This document shows, piece by piece, positions 7,283 to 15,212 of a stretch of DNA of 64,000 nt. The notes beneath the pieces are model-generated. The model did not search any database, was not told the DNA's origin, and saw only the letters and a list, made by a program, of their open reading frames with translations. Positions within the stretch are counted from its first letter, which is position 1, and every line of letters starts with the position of its first letter. The position numbers and the translations under genes were made by a program. Source of the DNA: Terricaulis silvestris (lineage in GTDB: Bacteria; Pseudomonadota; Alphaproteobacteria; Caulobacterales; Aquidulcibacteraceae); the NCBI RefSeq assembly GCF_009792355.1, contig NZ_CP047045.1, forward strand, positions 1,178,001 to 1,242,000. The letters are read 5' to 3'.

Positions 7283-8041
7283 TCAATACGCCGGCCAGTA
7301 CTCCTCCGGCGGCGCTTCCTCGCTCTGATCTTCGTAGTAGCGCTCTTCTTCGCGGCGGCGTTGTTCGCGGCGGGCGCGGCGTTCGGCGCGCCAATCATCC
7401 TCCCAGCCGTCGTAGCTGCCTTCGTTATCGGCGTAGTGTTCGTCGTAATAGGCTTGATCGTCTGCGGGTTGTTGCGCGACTTGTTGCTGATCGTCTGGAC
7501 CGAAATCGGCCTGGTACGCCGCGGGGACATCTTGGATGGCGGGAGCTTCGCGTTCGGCGAGATGCTCGATCGTGGACTGACGCGGTGTTTGTAACGGCGC
7601 TGGGCGCGCGCGTTCGGCGCGGGCGCGGAGTTCGCGACGGCTGCCGCGCGGCTCGGCGCGTTGGCGGCGTGCTTCGATGCGCGGCGCGTTGTCTTGGCCG
7701 CCGAGCAATGGGGCGGTTACGACGATTTCGGACGCCGGCTCAGGGACGACTTCAGGCTCCGGTAACGGCGGCGGCGCCATGCTGGGCGGCGCCTCCGCGA
7801 CCGTGACTGGCGCGGTTTCGCAGATATCCACTTCAGCGCAAAAGCTGGCGGCGGCGCGTTCGGCTAACGCGCCGCCTTCGCGCATCGCGTCGTCCGTAAA
7901 GCCGGAGAGAGCAGACATCTCTTCGTCCGTCGGCGGACCCGCGATGGCGAAGGAGAGCGCGACGGCGACGGCGGCCGTCCCGCCCGCGAACAGGCCGAGG
8001 CCAAGGAGCCAGTTGCGGATAAGGGATAGCACCGCGCCCAT
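7283..8041 (-). CDS. membrane-anchored, proline/charge-rich hypothetical protein
   Basis: A 252-residue protein with one N-terminal membrane anchor (residues about 5-33, NWLLGLGLFAGGTAAVAVAL) and a long, low-complexity exported or cytoplasmic region. That region has a Pro-rich stretch (MAPPPLPEPEVVPEPASE), an Arg/Glu-rich helix and a very acidic, Tyr-rich tail ending EEYWPAY. The ATG at 8041 removes 38 non-conserved residues of a longer frame starting at 8155. No family is recognised. The pattern of anchor plus disordered linker recalls envelope-spanning or scaffold proteins, but this is only shape. Confidence 0.6.
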   Translation of the reverse strand: MGAVLSLIRNWLLGLGLFAGGTAAVAVALSFAIAGPPTDEEMSALSGFTDDAMREGGALAERAAASFCAEVDICETAPVTVAEAPPSMAPPPLPEPEVVPEPASEIVVTAPLLGGQDNAPRIEARRQRAEPRGSRRELRARAERARPAPLQTPRQSTIEHLAEREAPAIQDVPAAYQADFGPDDQQQVAQQPADDQAYYDEHYADNEGSYDGWEDDWRAERRARREQRRREEERYYEDQSEEAPPEEYWPAY

Positions 8042-8221
8042 GAGGCCGCGCTCGCTCCACCAGTAGATGTGTCCCTCGAGCGCAAGAGATGCATGAGCGG
8101 AGCGCTGGCGTAAGTAGAGAAAGCAGTCATGCGGCGCCGGGCGCTGTTTCGGCACGTGGAAGCGCTATGGTGCGTGGCGTTTGTGCATCAGGAGCGGGCG
8201 GTGGCGAAGGGGGCAAGGACG

Positions 8222-8656
8222 ATGGGGCCGACGCGGGCGGAGGCGCGGTGCGCGTGCGGCGACGTGGTGATGGAGATCGCCGTGCCGGCGCAGTGGGCTT
8301 GGCATGATCATTCGCGCGGGAGCCGCGTCGCGCATGGGGCGGCGTATGCGACCTATGTTGGGACGTGGAAGAGCCGGTTCCGGTTTGTGCGGGGCGAGGA
8401 TTGTGTGACGCGGTACGAAACGGACGGCCGCGTGCGTGGGTTTTGCGGGCGGTGCGGGACGCCCGTGACGTACGAGCGCTCGGCGCAGCACGTGAACATT
8501 CCGCGCGCGCTGTTTACCAGCGGCGTCGGCCGCGAGCCGCGCTATCACATCGCGATCGATGAGCTGCAGGAATGGACCTATCTCGGCGAACCGCTCGGAC
8601 CGCTGAAGGGATTTCCGGGTGTGGTTTGGAATAAGGGGCGGAGGAAGCGGGGGTGA
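8222..8656 (+). CDS. GFA-family (Mss4-like) zinc protein
   Basis: A 144-residue protein of the GFA family, named after the glutathione-dependent formaldehyde-activating enzyme, with the Mss4-like zinc fold. The zinc ligands are visible as ARCACGDV near the N terminus and GFCGRCGTPVTYE near residue 78. The C-terminal part (YHIAIDELQEWTYLGEPL) is typical of family members. Most such proteins have no proven enzyme activity, so a formaldehyde role should not be assumed. The ATG at 8222 is preferred because it starts just ahead of the conserved domain; an upstream frame from 8129 adds residues unlike the family. Confidence 0.8.
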   Translation: MGPTRAEARCACGDVVMEIAVPAQWAWHDHSRGSRVAHGAAYATYVGTWKSRFRFVRGEDCVTRYETDGRVRGFCGRCGTPVTYERSAQHVNIPRALFTSGVGREPRYHIAIDELQEWTYLGEPLGPLKGFPGVVWNKGRRKRG

Positions 8657-8678
8657 GTCTGTTGTTCGCCGGAAGCGG

Positions 8679-8906
8679 TCATTCGCGCCAGGCCCGCAAG
8701 AGCCACCAGATCATCCCTAGATAAGCAGGTACTGCGATTATCGCGATGATGGGCCAAGACCGGAGAGCGGCAATGGCGGTCGGAATGCCGCCTGAAAAAT
8801 AGACTTGCATTGCGCCGATGCCGATAAGAGCAACCCACGCAATCATCGCCAGGGCAGCCGGGTAGAGCGCGGTGAAGACCAATAGTCTAATCTGTCGCTT
8901 GGACAT
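8679..8906 (-). CDS. small two-helix membrane protein
   Basis: A 75-residue protein starting MSKRQIRLLVFTALYPAALA, with two hydrophobic segments (about residues 8-34 and 48-70) and a short basic end (LLRAWRE). It is convergent with the GFA gene, 22 bases from its stop. The family is not recognised. The compact gene with a plausible start and typical membrane composition supports it being real. Confidence 0.6.
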   Translation of the reverse strand: MSKRQIRLLVFTALYPAALAMIAWVALIGIGAMQVYFSGGIPTAIAALRSWPIIAIIAVPAYLGMIWWLLRAWRE

Positions 8907-8984
8907 GTCTTTTGGTTAGGGCGCCTCCTGAACCGAATGCAACGGCCGCTTCGGGCCAGAAGCAGAATGTTATGCCGGCCTGCG

Positions 8985-9170
8985 TCCCTTCTCCTGGTTA
9001 AGGAGAAGGTGGCCGCGGAGCGGCCGGATGAGGTTTGCTGCGCTATCCGGAAAGAATGTGCGTTTCATTCTGATGAGCCGGTAAACCTCACCCGTCGTTC
9101 GCTTCCGCCTTCGCTAAAGCTACGGCGGACAAGCCGCGAACGGACACCCTCTCCCTAACCGGGAGAGGGA
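8985..9170. repeat. REP-like palindromic element without a gene
   Basis: A 186-bp inverted-repeat element. The left end forms CCTTCTCC/GGAGAAGG followed by GTGGCCGCGGAGCGGCCGGA and TGAGGTTT. The right end, read on the other strand, forms a similar hairpin (TCCCTCTCCC/GGGAGAGGG) followed by GGGTGAGGTTTAC. The centre has its own AGAATG/CATTCT stem. The order of parts (hairpin, GTGGCC palindrome, GATGAGG) matches the arms of the DUF559 element 1.7 kb away. It ends 13 bases before the serpin stop codon and may terminate that transcript. Confidence 0.7.
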
Positions 9171-9183
9171 ACGCGCCTCACGT

Positions 9184-10416
9184 CTACACCGTCGCGATCC
9201 GGCCCAAGAACAGCCGCGTCCGCGTTGGTTTGTGGTGGAGCACGATGAAGAAGGGGTGATCGGCTTTGAACTCGATCGGCGGCGGTGGTGGCGGGCCTGA
9301 AGGGGCCGCAGTGGTGACGATGTCGATGGCGGTGACGGCGGCGGCTTCGGTGCCTTCTTCGTCTATGGCGAGGAAAGTTTTGTGGATGACTTGGCTGATC
9401 ATCAGGTTGGGATCGTCGGCCATGGCGTCGAGATCGGCGCCGTAGGTGAACGCTTCGCGCACGCCCATGGCTTGCAGCGCTTCGTTCAGCATGTAGTTGG
9501 CGCGCATCTCCACTTTCGGCAGCGTGAGATCGAGGCGCGGGCGCTCGGCGCTTGAGAGCTGGTTCATCCAGCCGTCTAAGCGCGCGCCTGTGAGCTCGCG
9601 TTCGAACGCGGCGAGACCGGTGCGTTGGCGAGGGAGGAAGACGGCGAGCGCGAAGGCGCCGTCGTCGTAGTCGAAATCGGCGGCTTGGAATGTGGGCGTT
9701 TCGATGTAGCGGGCGTTGGTGAGTTGGCGCATCAGGCGCGTGGGGACGCGGGCTGTTTCGCTGGTGAAGAAGTCGCCGTCGCGGGTGCTGCTCGCCCTGA
9801 ACTGATGGCTCCACTTGCCTTTGAAATAGACGGCGTTGGTGAGCACGAGGCGGCGGTCGGGATTCTCTTCGGTGAGGATGCTGGGGATGCGGTCGCGGGT
9901 TTCGCGCGCGGCCCAGGCGTTGATGGTGCGGAGCGCGGCGGGCTGGTTGGCGATGAAGGGGACGGGTTCGATCGTGCCGCCGATGGTGTCGCGAATGGTG
10001 CGCGCGTAGGCGGGGCGGAGCTGCATGGTTTGTTCGACCCAGGCGGCGTTGGCGACGGTGAAATCGCTGCCGCCGGTTTGGGCGCGGAGCGAGTCTGCGA
10101 GCGTGCGGGTCTCGCGCGCTTCGGTTTCGGCGGAGGCGTCGAAGCCGAACACCGTGGCGATCTCGCTCGCGGTTTGGCCGCCGGCGCCGGGATAGACGAG
10201 CGCGAACGCGCTGGAGACGCTGTAGGGCGAGACAAATTGGTTGCCGGGCTCGGTGGCGACGGCGCGGTAAAGCGCGGTGTCGAACGCGGCGTCGTTGGGA
10301 TCGATTGCGGGTGGTGCGGTGGGTTCCATCGGCGCGTCCGGTTCGTTTGCCGTTGGCGCGGCGCACGCGGTGATTGCGAGCGCGGTGGCGGATAAGAGCA
10401 GAGAGCGGCGATGCAT
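9184..10416 (-). CDS. serpin-family protease inhibitor, predicted lipoprotein
   Basis: A 410-residue serpin with a lipoprotein signal (MHRRSLLLSATALAITACAA) and a Pro-rich linker. Serpin landmarks are FVSPYSVSSAFALVYPGAGG, VLTNAVYFKGKWSHQF, LDLTLPKVEMRANYMLNEAL and the C-terminal HPFFIVLHHKPTRTRLFLGR. The hinge of the reactive-centre loop, DEEGTEAAAVTAIDI, matches the consensus of inhibitory serpins, so it should trap proteases by loop insertion. Counting from the hinge by analogy with antitrypsin puts P1-P1' at Thr-Ala in IVTTAAPS, which suggests a protease preferring small residues. Serpins are patchy in bacteria and probably arrived by transfer. It is monocistronic and divergent from the next gene. 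Confidence 0.93.
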   Translation of the reverse strand: MHRRSLLLSATALAITACAAPTANEPDAPMEPTAPPAIDPNDAAFDTALYRAVATEPGNQFVSPYSVSSAFALVYPGAGGQTASEIATVFGFDASAETEARETRTLADSLRAQTGGSDFTVANAAWVEQTMQLRPAYARTIRDTIGGTIEPVPFIANQPAALRTINAWAARETRDRIPSILTEENPDRRLVLTNAVYFKGKWSHQFRASSTRDGDFFTSETARVPTRLMRQLTNARYIETPTFQAADFDYDDGAFALAVFLPRQRTGLAAFERELTGARLDGWMNQLSSAERPRLDLTLPKVEMRANYMLNEALQAMGVREAFTYGADLDAMADDPNLMISQVIHKTFLAIDEEGTEAAAVTAIDIVTTAAPSGPPPPPPIEFKADHPFFIVLHHKPTRTRLFLGRIATV

Positions 10417-10581
10417 GTGAAATCTCCGACGTGCAGCGTCGCGCAGCGCAATGTGCCGCGCAAGGTTCCAGCGTTACTGTGAATTAAACCAAAGATGTGG
10501 CGCCGATGCGCCGGTTCCCGCGTTGTGCCGCCGCGTTTCCCCATGCCGGCGCGGGTCGGCTTATCCCTCGGAGAAAACTCG

Positions 10582-11202
10582 ATGAAGAAAATTCTGGTTA
10601 CGACCGCTGCTGCGGCGGCGTTGGCGTTTGCCGCTCCGGCATTTGCTCAACTTGGCGGCGCTGTAGGCGGCGTCGTGCAAGGCCAAGCGCAGACGACCGT
10701 CACGCCGGCGCCCGTGATCGACCAAGCCAACCAAGTGCGCGAGAATGCGCAAGAAGAGGCAAGTGACGCCGCCGATGCTGCGCGCGAGCAAGTGCAAGCG
10801 ACGACGCCGGATCAAGCCAACGCTTCCGTGGCTGGCGCGGCGAGCGTCGATGCGCCGCCGGCTTCGGCTGCCGTGCAAGGCTCTGCTACGGCGTCGGCGA
10901 CATCGCCGGCTGACGGCGCGCTTGATACGGCCGATGCGGCTGCTGATAGCGCCACGGCGGCGGCCGATGACGCGGCGGACGCCGCGACGGCGGCTGCTGC
11001 CGGAACGAGCGTGACGGCGAGCGGCTCGGCCAGCGCGTCGGGCTCGGCGACTGCTAGCCCTAGTGGCGCGGCCGCGAGCGGCGCGGGCGCGACGCAAGTC
11101 GCGGCGAACGCCGATCTGCCGGATGAAGTCGAGAACGCGGTCTCTGACGGGCGTTACACGACGGACGATCTGAACCGCGCGCAATTGGCCGCGCTGCAAT
11201 AA
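10582..11202 (+). CDS. alanine-rich secreted hypothetical protein
   Basis: A 206-residue exported protein. The signal peptide MKKILVTTAAAAALAFAA ends in AFA before QLGG. The mature part is mostly Ala, Ser, Asp and Thr in low-complexity runs (SASGSATASPSGAAASGAG), with a slightly more ordered, acidic end (DLPDEVENAVSDGRYTTDDL). The start at 10582 has GGAG eight bases upstream; a longer frame from 10495 lacks this. The family is not recognised. The composition suggests a disordered periplasmic or surface protein. A strong terminator follows. Confidence 0.75.
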   Translation: MKKILVTTAAAAALAFAAPAFAQLGGAVGGVVQGQAQTTVTPAPVIDQANQVRENAQEEASDAADAAREQVQATTPDQANASVAGAASVDAPPASAAVQGSATASATSPADGALDTADAAADSATAAADDAADAATAAAAGTSVTASGSASASGSATASPSGAAASGAGATQVAANADLPDEVENAVSDGRYTTDDLNRAQLAALQ

Positions 11203-11222
11203 CAACGACGCAGACGAAAAGA

Positions 11223-11253
11223 AACCGCCCCGGATTGCTCCGGGGCGGTTTTG
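11223..11253. terminator. bidirectional rho-independent terminator
   Basis: A perfect 11-bp stem (AACCGCCCCGG/CCGGGGCGGTT, loop ATTGCT) is followed by T residues on both strands. It sits between the stops of the convergent Ala-rich and RcnB-like genes. Confidence 0.9.
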
Positions 11254-11268
11254 CGTTGGTAGTTTGCG

Positions 11269-11853
11269 TTATTGGCTGAGGATGATGCTCAGGATAACGC
11301 CGGTGGCGATGCCGACCAGCAGCATGTCGCCGCGATCGTCTTCGACGTAGCGATAGCCACGCGGCGGGGCGCGCAGGTGCTCGCGGCGGTAGTCGACTTG
11401 GCGATAGCGCGACTGGTAGTAGGACGGCAGACGCTCGCCGCGGCGCCAGTTGCGGTAGCCGGACTCGTAACCGTTGCGGCCTTCATAGGCGCCCGGCGGC
11501 GGGCCGTAATACCAGCGGCCGTTATAGGTATAGCCGTTGTGGCGTTGGTTATCCCAGCGGTGACGGCGGTTGTCGCCACGGCGGTCATCGCGCCGGTCGC
11601 GCCGGTCTGAACGGTCGCCACGGCGATCACCGCGGTTCCAGTCGTTGTCGTCGCGGCCACGATCGGCGCGATCATCATTGCGATCGCCGCGGTCGCCGCG
11701 GTTCCAATCGTTGTCGGTGCGGCCGCGATCGCCGCGGTCGTCACGGTCGGTGACGTCGCCGCGTTGCCCGCGATAGTCTTGTGCAGACGCCGTGCCCACT
11801 AGCGGGCCGGCCATCATAAGCGCTGCCGCGGCAGCGAGCGTAATGCGTTTCAT
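11269..11853 (-). CDS. RcnB-family periplasmic protein with Asp/Arg repeats
   Basis: A 194-residue exported protein with a clear signal peptide (MKRITLAAAAALMMAGPLVG, cleavage after ASA). The C-terminal 80 residues carry the RcnB-type motif YRNWRRGERLPSYY, then LRAPPRGYRYVEDDRGDMLL and a hydrophobic end. RcnB of E. coli acts in nickel/cobalt homeostasis in the periplasm, but most alphaproteobacterial members are uncharacterised. The middle (residues about 30-105) is a highly charged repeat of DNDWNRGDRGD-type units; the DNA repeats with a 66-bp period (near 11630 and 11696). Repeat number may vary between strains. Confidence 0.85.
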   Translation of the reverse strand: MKRITLAAAAALMMAGPLVGTASAQDYRGQRGDVTDRDDRGDRGRTDNDWNRGDRGDRNDDRADRGRDDNDWNRGDRRGDRSDRRDRRDDRRGDNRRHRWDNQRHNGYTYNGRWYYGPPPGAYEGRNGYESGYRNWRRGERLPSYYQSRYRQVDYRREHLRAPPRGYRYVEDDRGDMLLVGIATGVILSIILSQ

Positions 11854-12067
11854 GGGTCTTGCTCCTCAACGAAACGGCGCCGCGGGGGAGCGGACGTCTC
11901 TCGTCTAGGGCAGACAATGACCGCCACACACTGAACCACCTGTGGGGAGGTTGCTCAGACTCTGCATAAGGTTGTGCCAGAGTTTGTCTCGGGCTCGCTT
12001 TACGCCGTCGGAACCCTGCGGTCAGGCTATGGGACTTCGCCCACGCAGGATCGACAGGAAGAGATCG

Positions 12068-12796
12068 CTAGGCATTTCCTCGTTCCTCTTCGTTCTGGAT
12101 GAAGTGTTTTCGGGTGATGCGGTTCACGACGCGAATCGGTTGACCGGGCGCTGGCCACACCAGTGAACCGCGTAAGCTGTTCAACCAAGGCAGCTCATTT
12201 TTGATGCGCCGCGTCACCGGCGCATCAACCACGGACACCGTCACCGCCTCGATCGCGGCGCTTGCACCGAGCGCGCTCGTCAAATTGTCAGGATCGGCCA
12301 ATTCAACAGTGGATCGATCGGCGACATCGCGAAACCGAACCATCGCCGGCCAATGCTCGCGCGCGAGCTGACGCACGCCGGTTAGCCCGGAAAGTCCTTG
12401 GCGCACATCATCGCCAGAAACGGTGAGACCTTCTCGCTCTGCCTCGGACAACAACGGAATGAGCGCAAGCTCGGGGGAGGAAACGGAAAAACCGGAATCG
12501 GCTAGCCCCTGCGCCGTCAGCAGTCCAAAGAGCTTTCCGTGTTCGCCGAGGTCAACAACAATGGCTTCTCCATCGGGCTCGCGAACGAATGCATCGCCGC
12601 CATTGAGATTGGCCGCACCGCCAATATCCTCCCAGACCATGGAAAGCACGCTCGCGCCCGTATGCACGCGCTCGCCAACACGCGCGGCGATCTCAAGGCG
12701 ATAGCGCAGACGGTACTTCGGCCGCGAACTACAGCCCACGAGTAGCCCTCCCGCTCCCGCCAGGAGATGACGTCTGTTCATGAAAGCTCGCACCAT
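12068..12796 (-). CDS. TAT-type lipoprotein of unknown function
   Basis: A 242-residue exported protein. The N terminus RAFMNRRHLLAGAGGLLVGC combines a twin-arginine-like signal and a lipobox Cys. The mature part has no motif I recognise; it contains VWEDIGGAANLNGGDAFVRE and ends in a charged tail (KHFIQNEEERGNA). The ATG at 12796 has GAGGG five bases upstream; an ATG at 12781 (MNRRHLL) is the alternative. It stands alone, with a 213-bp gap before the RcnB-like gene in which I see no gene. Confidence 0.7.
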   Translation of the reverse strand: MVRAFMNRRHLLAGAGGLLVGCSSRPKYRLRYRLEIAARVGERVHTGASVLSMVWEDIGGAANLNGGDAFVREPDGEAIVVDLGEHGKLFGLLTAQGLADSGFSVSSPELALIPLLSEAEREGLTVSGDDVRQGLSGLTGVRQLAREHWPAMVRFRDVADRSTVELADPDNLTSALGASAAIEAVTVSVVDAPVTRRIKNELPWLNSLRGSLVWPAPGQPIRVVNRITRKHFIQNEEERGNA

Positions 12797-12866
12797 TTCT
12801 GCCCTCGCTGTATTGCTGCGCGAGTTCAGAATAGACGAGTCTCGCGGACATCGCGTGTTCGATTGG

Positions 12867-13043
12867 GAGCGCTGGCTTCCAGCTGGGATTTGCGCGTCAA
12901 CCTCCCGCGGTGCGTGAGCCGCGCTTCGACAGGCTCAGCGTGACGCAATGAGAGAATTGCGCTGGTGGATGAATGCGTCAGCCTGAGCTTGTCGAAGGCC
13001 GATGCCTGCACCGCACGAAGATGCTGGCTGGAAGCCGGCGCTC
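12867..13043. repeat. nested inverted-repeat element (MITE/REP-like)
   Basis: Outer arms of 17 bases at 12867-12883 and 13027-13043 (GAGCGCYGGCTTCCAGC and its complement) enclose inner arms of 24 bases at 12924-12947 and 12974-12997 (core CTTCGACARGCTCAG). The whole 177-bp unit can fold as one long hairpin. It ends six bases before the cysS stop and contains no gene. It is a different family from the 6.8-kb and 9.0-kb elements. Confidence 0.7.
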
Positions 13044-13048
13044 CGAAG

Positions 13049-14425
13049 TCAGCCCTTCCGCCGCCAGGTGCTTCCCGTGGCGCCGTCCATCACCTCCACA
13101 CCGCGCGCGGCGAGTTCGTCGCGGAGGCGGTCGCTTTCGGCGTAGTTCTTGGCGGTGCGGGCGGTGACGCGGGCGGCGACGAGTTGGTCGATCTCGGCGG
13201 CGGCGTCCCCGAAGCTGGCGCGGAACCAGTGTTCGGGATCGTTTTGCAGGACGCCGAGCAATTTGGCGGCGGCTTGGAGTTGGCCTTTGGCTTGGGCTTG
13301 CTCGATGGGTTTTTTGGCGATGTTGGCGGCGGTGGCGAGCGCCGAGAGTTCGGCGATGGCCGCCGGCGTGTTGAGATCGTCGGCCAGCGCATCGATGAAG
13401 GCTTGCGGCGCTTCGTTGTCGATGGCGTCGACATCTTTCAGGCGCAACAGCGCGCCGTAGAGGCGGTCCAAGCTGGCTTGGGCTTGGCGCATCAGGTCTT
13501 CGCTCCAGTCCAGCGGCGCTTTGTAGTGCGCGCTAAGCAGCGCCCAGCGCAGGGTTTCGCCTTGCCAGCCTTGTTCGAGCAATTCGCGCGGCGTGATGAT
13601 GTTGCCGAGCGATTTGCTCATCTTCGCAGCGTCCATGGTGAGGAAGCCATTGTGCATCCAGACTCTAGCCAACGGGTGTCCGTGCGCGGACTCGCTTTGC
13701 GCGATTTCGTTTTCGTGGTGCGGGAAGATGAGGTCGATGCCGCCGCCGTGGATGTCGATCGGTGAGCCCAGTTCGGCTTCGATCATGGCGGAGCATTCGA
13801 TGTGCCAGCCTGGGCGGCCGGCACCGAAGGGCGCGTCCCACGAGGGCTCGCCGGGCTTTGCGGTTTTCCAAAGCGCAAAATCTGCAGGGTCGTTCTTGTC
13901 GCTTTCGGCCTCGATGCGCGACTCGGTGGTGAGATCGTCTGGATTGCGGCGCGAGAGCTTTCCGTAATCGTCGGATTTGCGCACGTCGAAATAAACGCCG
14001 CTGCCCACAAGGTAAGCCTTGCCGTTGTCGATCAGCTTTTGAATCAGCGCGATCATGCCGTCGACGTTTTGCGTCGCGCGTGGCGTGAGCGTTGGTTTCA
14101 GCACACCGAGCGCGCCGGTGTCTTCCTCGTAGGCGCGTTCGAACTGCTCGGTGATGGCGCCGATCGGCACGTTTTTCTCGACGGCTTGCGCGATGATGCG
14201 GTCGTCGATGTCGGTGTAGTTGCGCGCGTAGATTACGGCGTCGTCGCCGTAGGTGTGGCGCAGCAGGCGGAAGAGCACGTCGAACACGACGGGCGGGCGC
14301 ATGTTGCCGATGTGGGCGTAGTTGTAGACGGTGGGGCCGCACACGTAGAGCGTCACCCGTTTAGGGTCGGCGGGGACGAACGGCTCTTTTCGCCGCGTCA
14401 ATGTGTTCGTGAGCTGGATATTCAT
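13049..14425 (-). CDS. cysS: cysteinyl-tRNA synthetase
   Basis: A 458-residue class I aminoacyl-tRNA synthetase that charges tRNA-Cys. The N terminus has the zinc-ligand Cys and HIGH-type motif together (CGPTVYNYAHIGNMRP, near residue 29). Other zinc ligands are in GWHIECSAM and GGGIDLIFPHHENE, and the KMSKS loop is AAKMSKSLGN near residue 268. The length is normal. The ATG at 14425 opens directly at the conserved N terminus. It is divergent from folE, with about 170 bases between them that hold the folE leader structure. Confidence 0.97.
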   Translation of the reverse strand: MNIQLTNTLTRRKEPFVPADPKRVTLYVCGPTVYNYAHIGNMRPPVVFDVLFRLLRHTYGDDAVIYARNYTDIDDRIIAQAVEKNVPIGAITEQFERAYEEDTGALGVLKPTLTPRATQNVDGMIALIQKLIDNGKAYLVGSGVYFDVRKSDDYGKLSRRNPDDLTTESRIEAESDKNDPADFALWKTAKPGEPSWDAPFGAGRPGWHIECSAMIEAELGSPIDIHGGGIDLIFPHHENEIAQSESAHGHPLARVWMHNGFLTMDAAKMSKSLGNIITPRELLEQGWQGETLRWALLSAHYKAPLDWSEDLMRQAQASLDRLYGALLRLKDVDAIDNEAPQAFIDALADDLNTPAAIAELSALATAANIAKKPIEQAQAKGQLQAAAKLLGVLQNDPEHWFRASFGDAAAEIDQLVAARVTARTAKNYAESDRLRDELAARGVEVMDGATGSTWRRKG

Positions 14426-14494
14426 GCGGGTTGGGTTCTAGCGGAGGGGTGTGGTAGACTCCATATCCAACCGGGGCGCTGATTGCCCCGTCGC

Positions 14495-14573
14495 CTGAGG
14501 GTGCATCTCGGGCGGGCGTTAAGTCCGGGTGCCTCCATAGGAGGACCCTCCCGGCTCGACCTCCGTCCCTCAG
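14495..14573 (+). promoter_or_regulatory. structured folE leader, candidate THF-II (folE motif) riboswitch
   Basis: An extended hairpin lies just upstream of folE. P1 is CTGAGGG (14495-14501) with CCCTCAG (14567-14573). P2 is CGGG (14509-14512) with CCCG (14550-14553). P3 is GGGT-g-CCTCC with GGAGG-ACCC (14527-14548, loop ATA). An asymmetric purine-rich loop, GCGGGCGTTAAGTCC, lies between P2 and P3. The Shine-Dalgarno AAGGA (14577-14581) follows P1 directly. The folE motif, now called THF-II, is a tetrahydrofolate-sensing RNA in front of folE in alphaproteobacteria, so position and overall shape fit; I cannot check the consensus base by base. Confidence 0.5.
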
Positions 14574-14594
14574 ACTAAGGATCGTCAGTTTCCC

Positions 14595-15209
14595 ATGAGT
14601 GAAATACTGAAGTGGCGCTCGCCCGACGAGGCGAACGAGAACCGGCCGTCGCGCGACGAAGCGATGGAGGCGGTGCGGACGCTGATCGCGTGGGCGGGCG
14701 ACGATCCGGAACGCGAAGGGCTGAAGGATACGCCGAAGCGCGTGGTCGACGCCTATCGCGAATGGTTTCGCGGCTACGACGAATGCCCGGCGACCGAGCT
14801 CAGCCGCGTGTTCGAAGACGTGCAGGGCTATGACGACATCGTCATGCTGAAGAAGATCGACGTCGAGAGCCATTGCGAACACCACATGGCGCCGTTCCTG
14901 GGCAAGGCGTACGTCGCCTACCTGCCGACGGAAGCGGTGGTCGGGATTTCGAAGATCGCGCGCGTTGTGGAGATTTTCGCGAAGCGCCTGCAGACGCAGG
15001 AAACCATGACCTCGCAGATCGCCGAGGCGATCAACGAAACGCTGAAGCCGAAGGGCGTCGCGGTGTTGATCGATGCGGAGCACCAATGCATGTCGACGCG
15101 CGGCGTCCACCACAAGGACGTGACGACGGTGACGACGCAGTTCACCGGCGCGTTCAAGGACGATGCGGAGCTGCGGAATCGGTTCTTGAAGCTGGCGGGC
15201 TACGGCTGA
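14595..15209 (+). CDS. folE: GTP cyclohydrolase I
   Basis: A 204-residue enzyme that converts GTP to 7,8-dihydroneopterin triphosphate, the first step to tetrahydrofolate. The zinc and catalytic residues are in [12 protein letters not shown] near residue 95 and [11 protein letters not shown] near 161; [19 protein letters not shown] is the family signature. Length and start are normal, with AAGGA 13 bases before the ATG. It probably stands alone; a leader hairpin just upstream suggests feedback control by folate. The downstream gene is convergent, three bases away. Confidence 0.97.
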   Translation: MSEILKWRSPDEANENRPSRDEAMEAVRTLIAWAGDDPEREGLKDTPKRVVDAYREWFRGYDECPATELSRVFEDVQGYDDIVMLKKIDVESHCEHHMAPFLGKAYVAYLPTEAVVGISKIARVVEIFAKRLQTQETMTSQIAEAINETLKPKGVAVLIDAEHQCMSTRGVHHKDVTTVTTQFTGAFKDDAELRNRFLKLAGYG

Positions 15210-15212
15210 GGT

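Noticed and set aside
6771-9170. CRISPR array suggested by clustered palindromes
   Set aside because: The repeats are inverted, long and irregularly spaced, with no direct repeats and no spacers; they fit REP-like elements instead.
9155-10366. 403-codon open frame overlapping the serpin gene
   Set aside because: Arg/His-rich reading in a different frame; the serpin frame has full family motifs.
14461-14490. GGGGC/GCCCC hairpin at 14474-14489 as a terminator for an upstream gene
   Set aside because: It has no T tract, and the nearest gene (cysS) runs away from it; it is more likely part of the folE leader region or chance.
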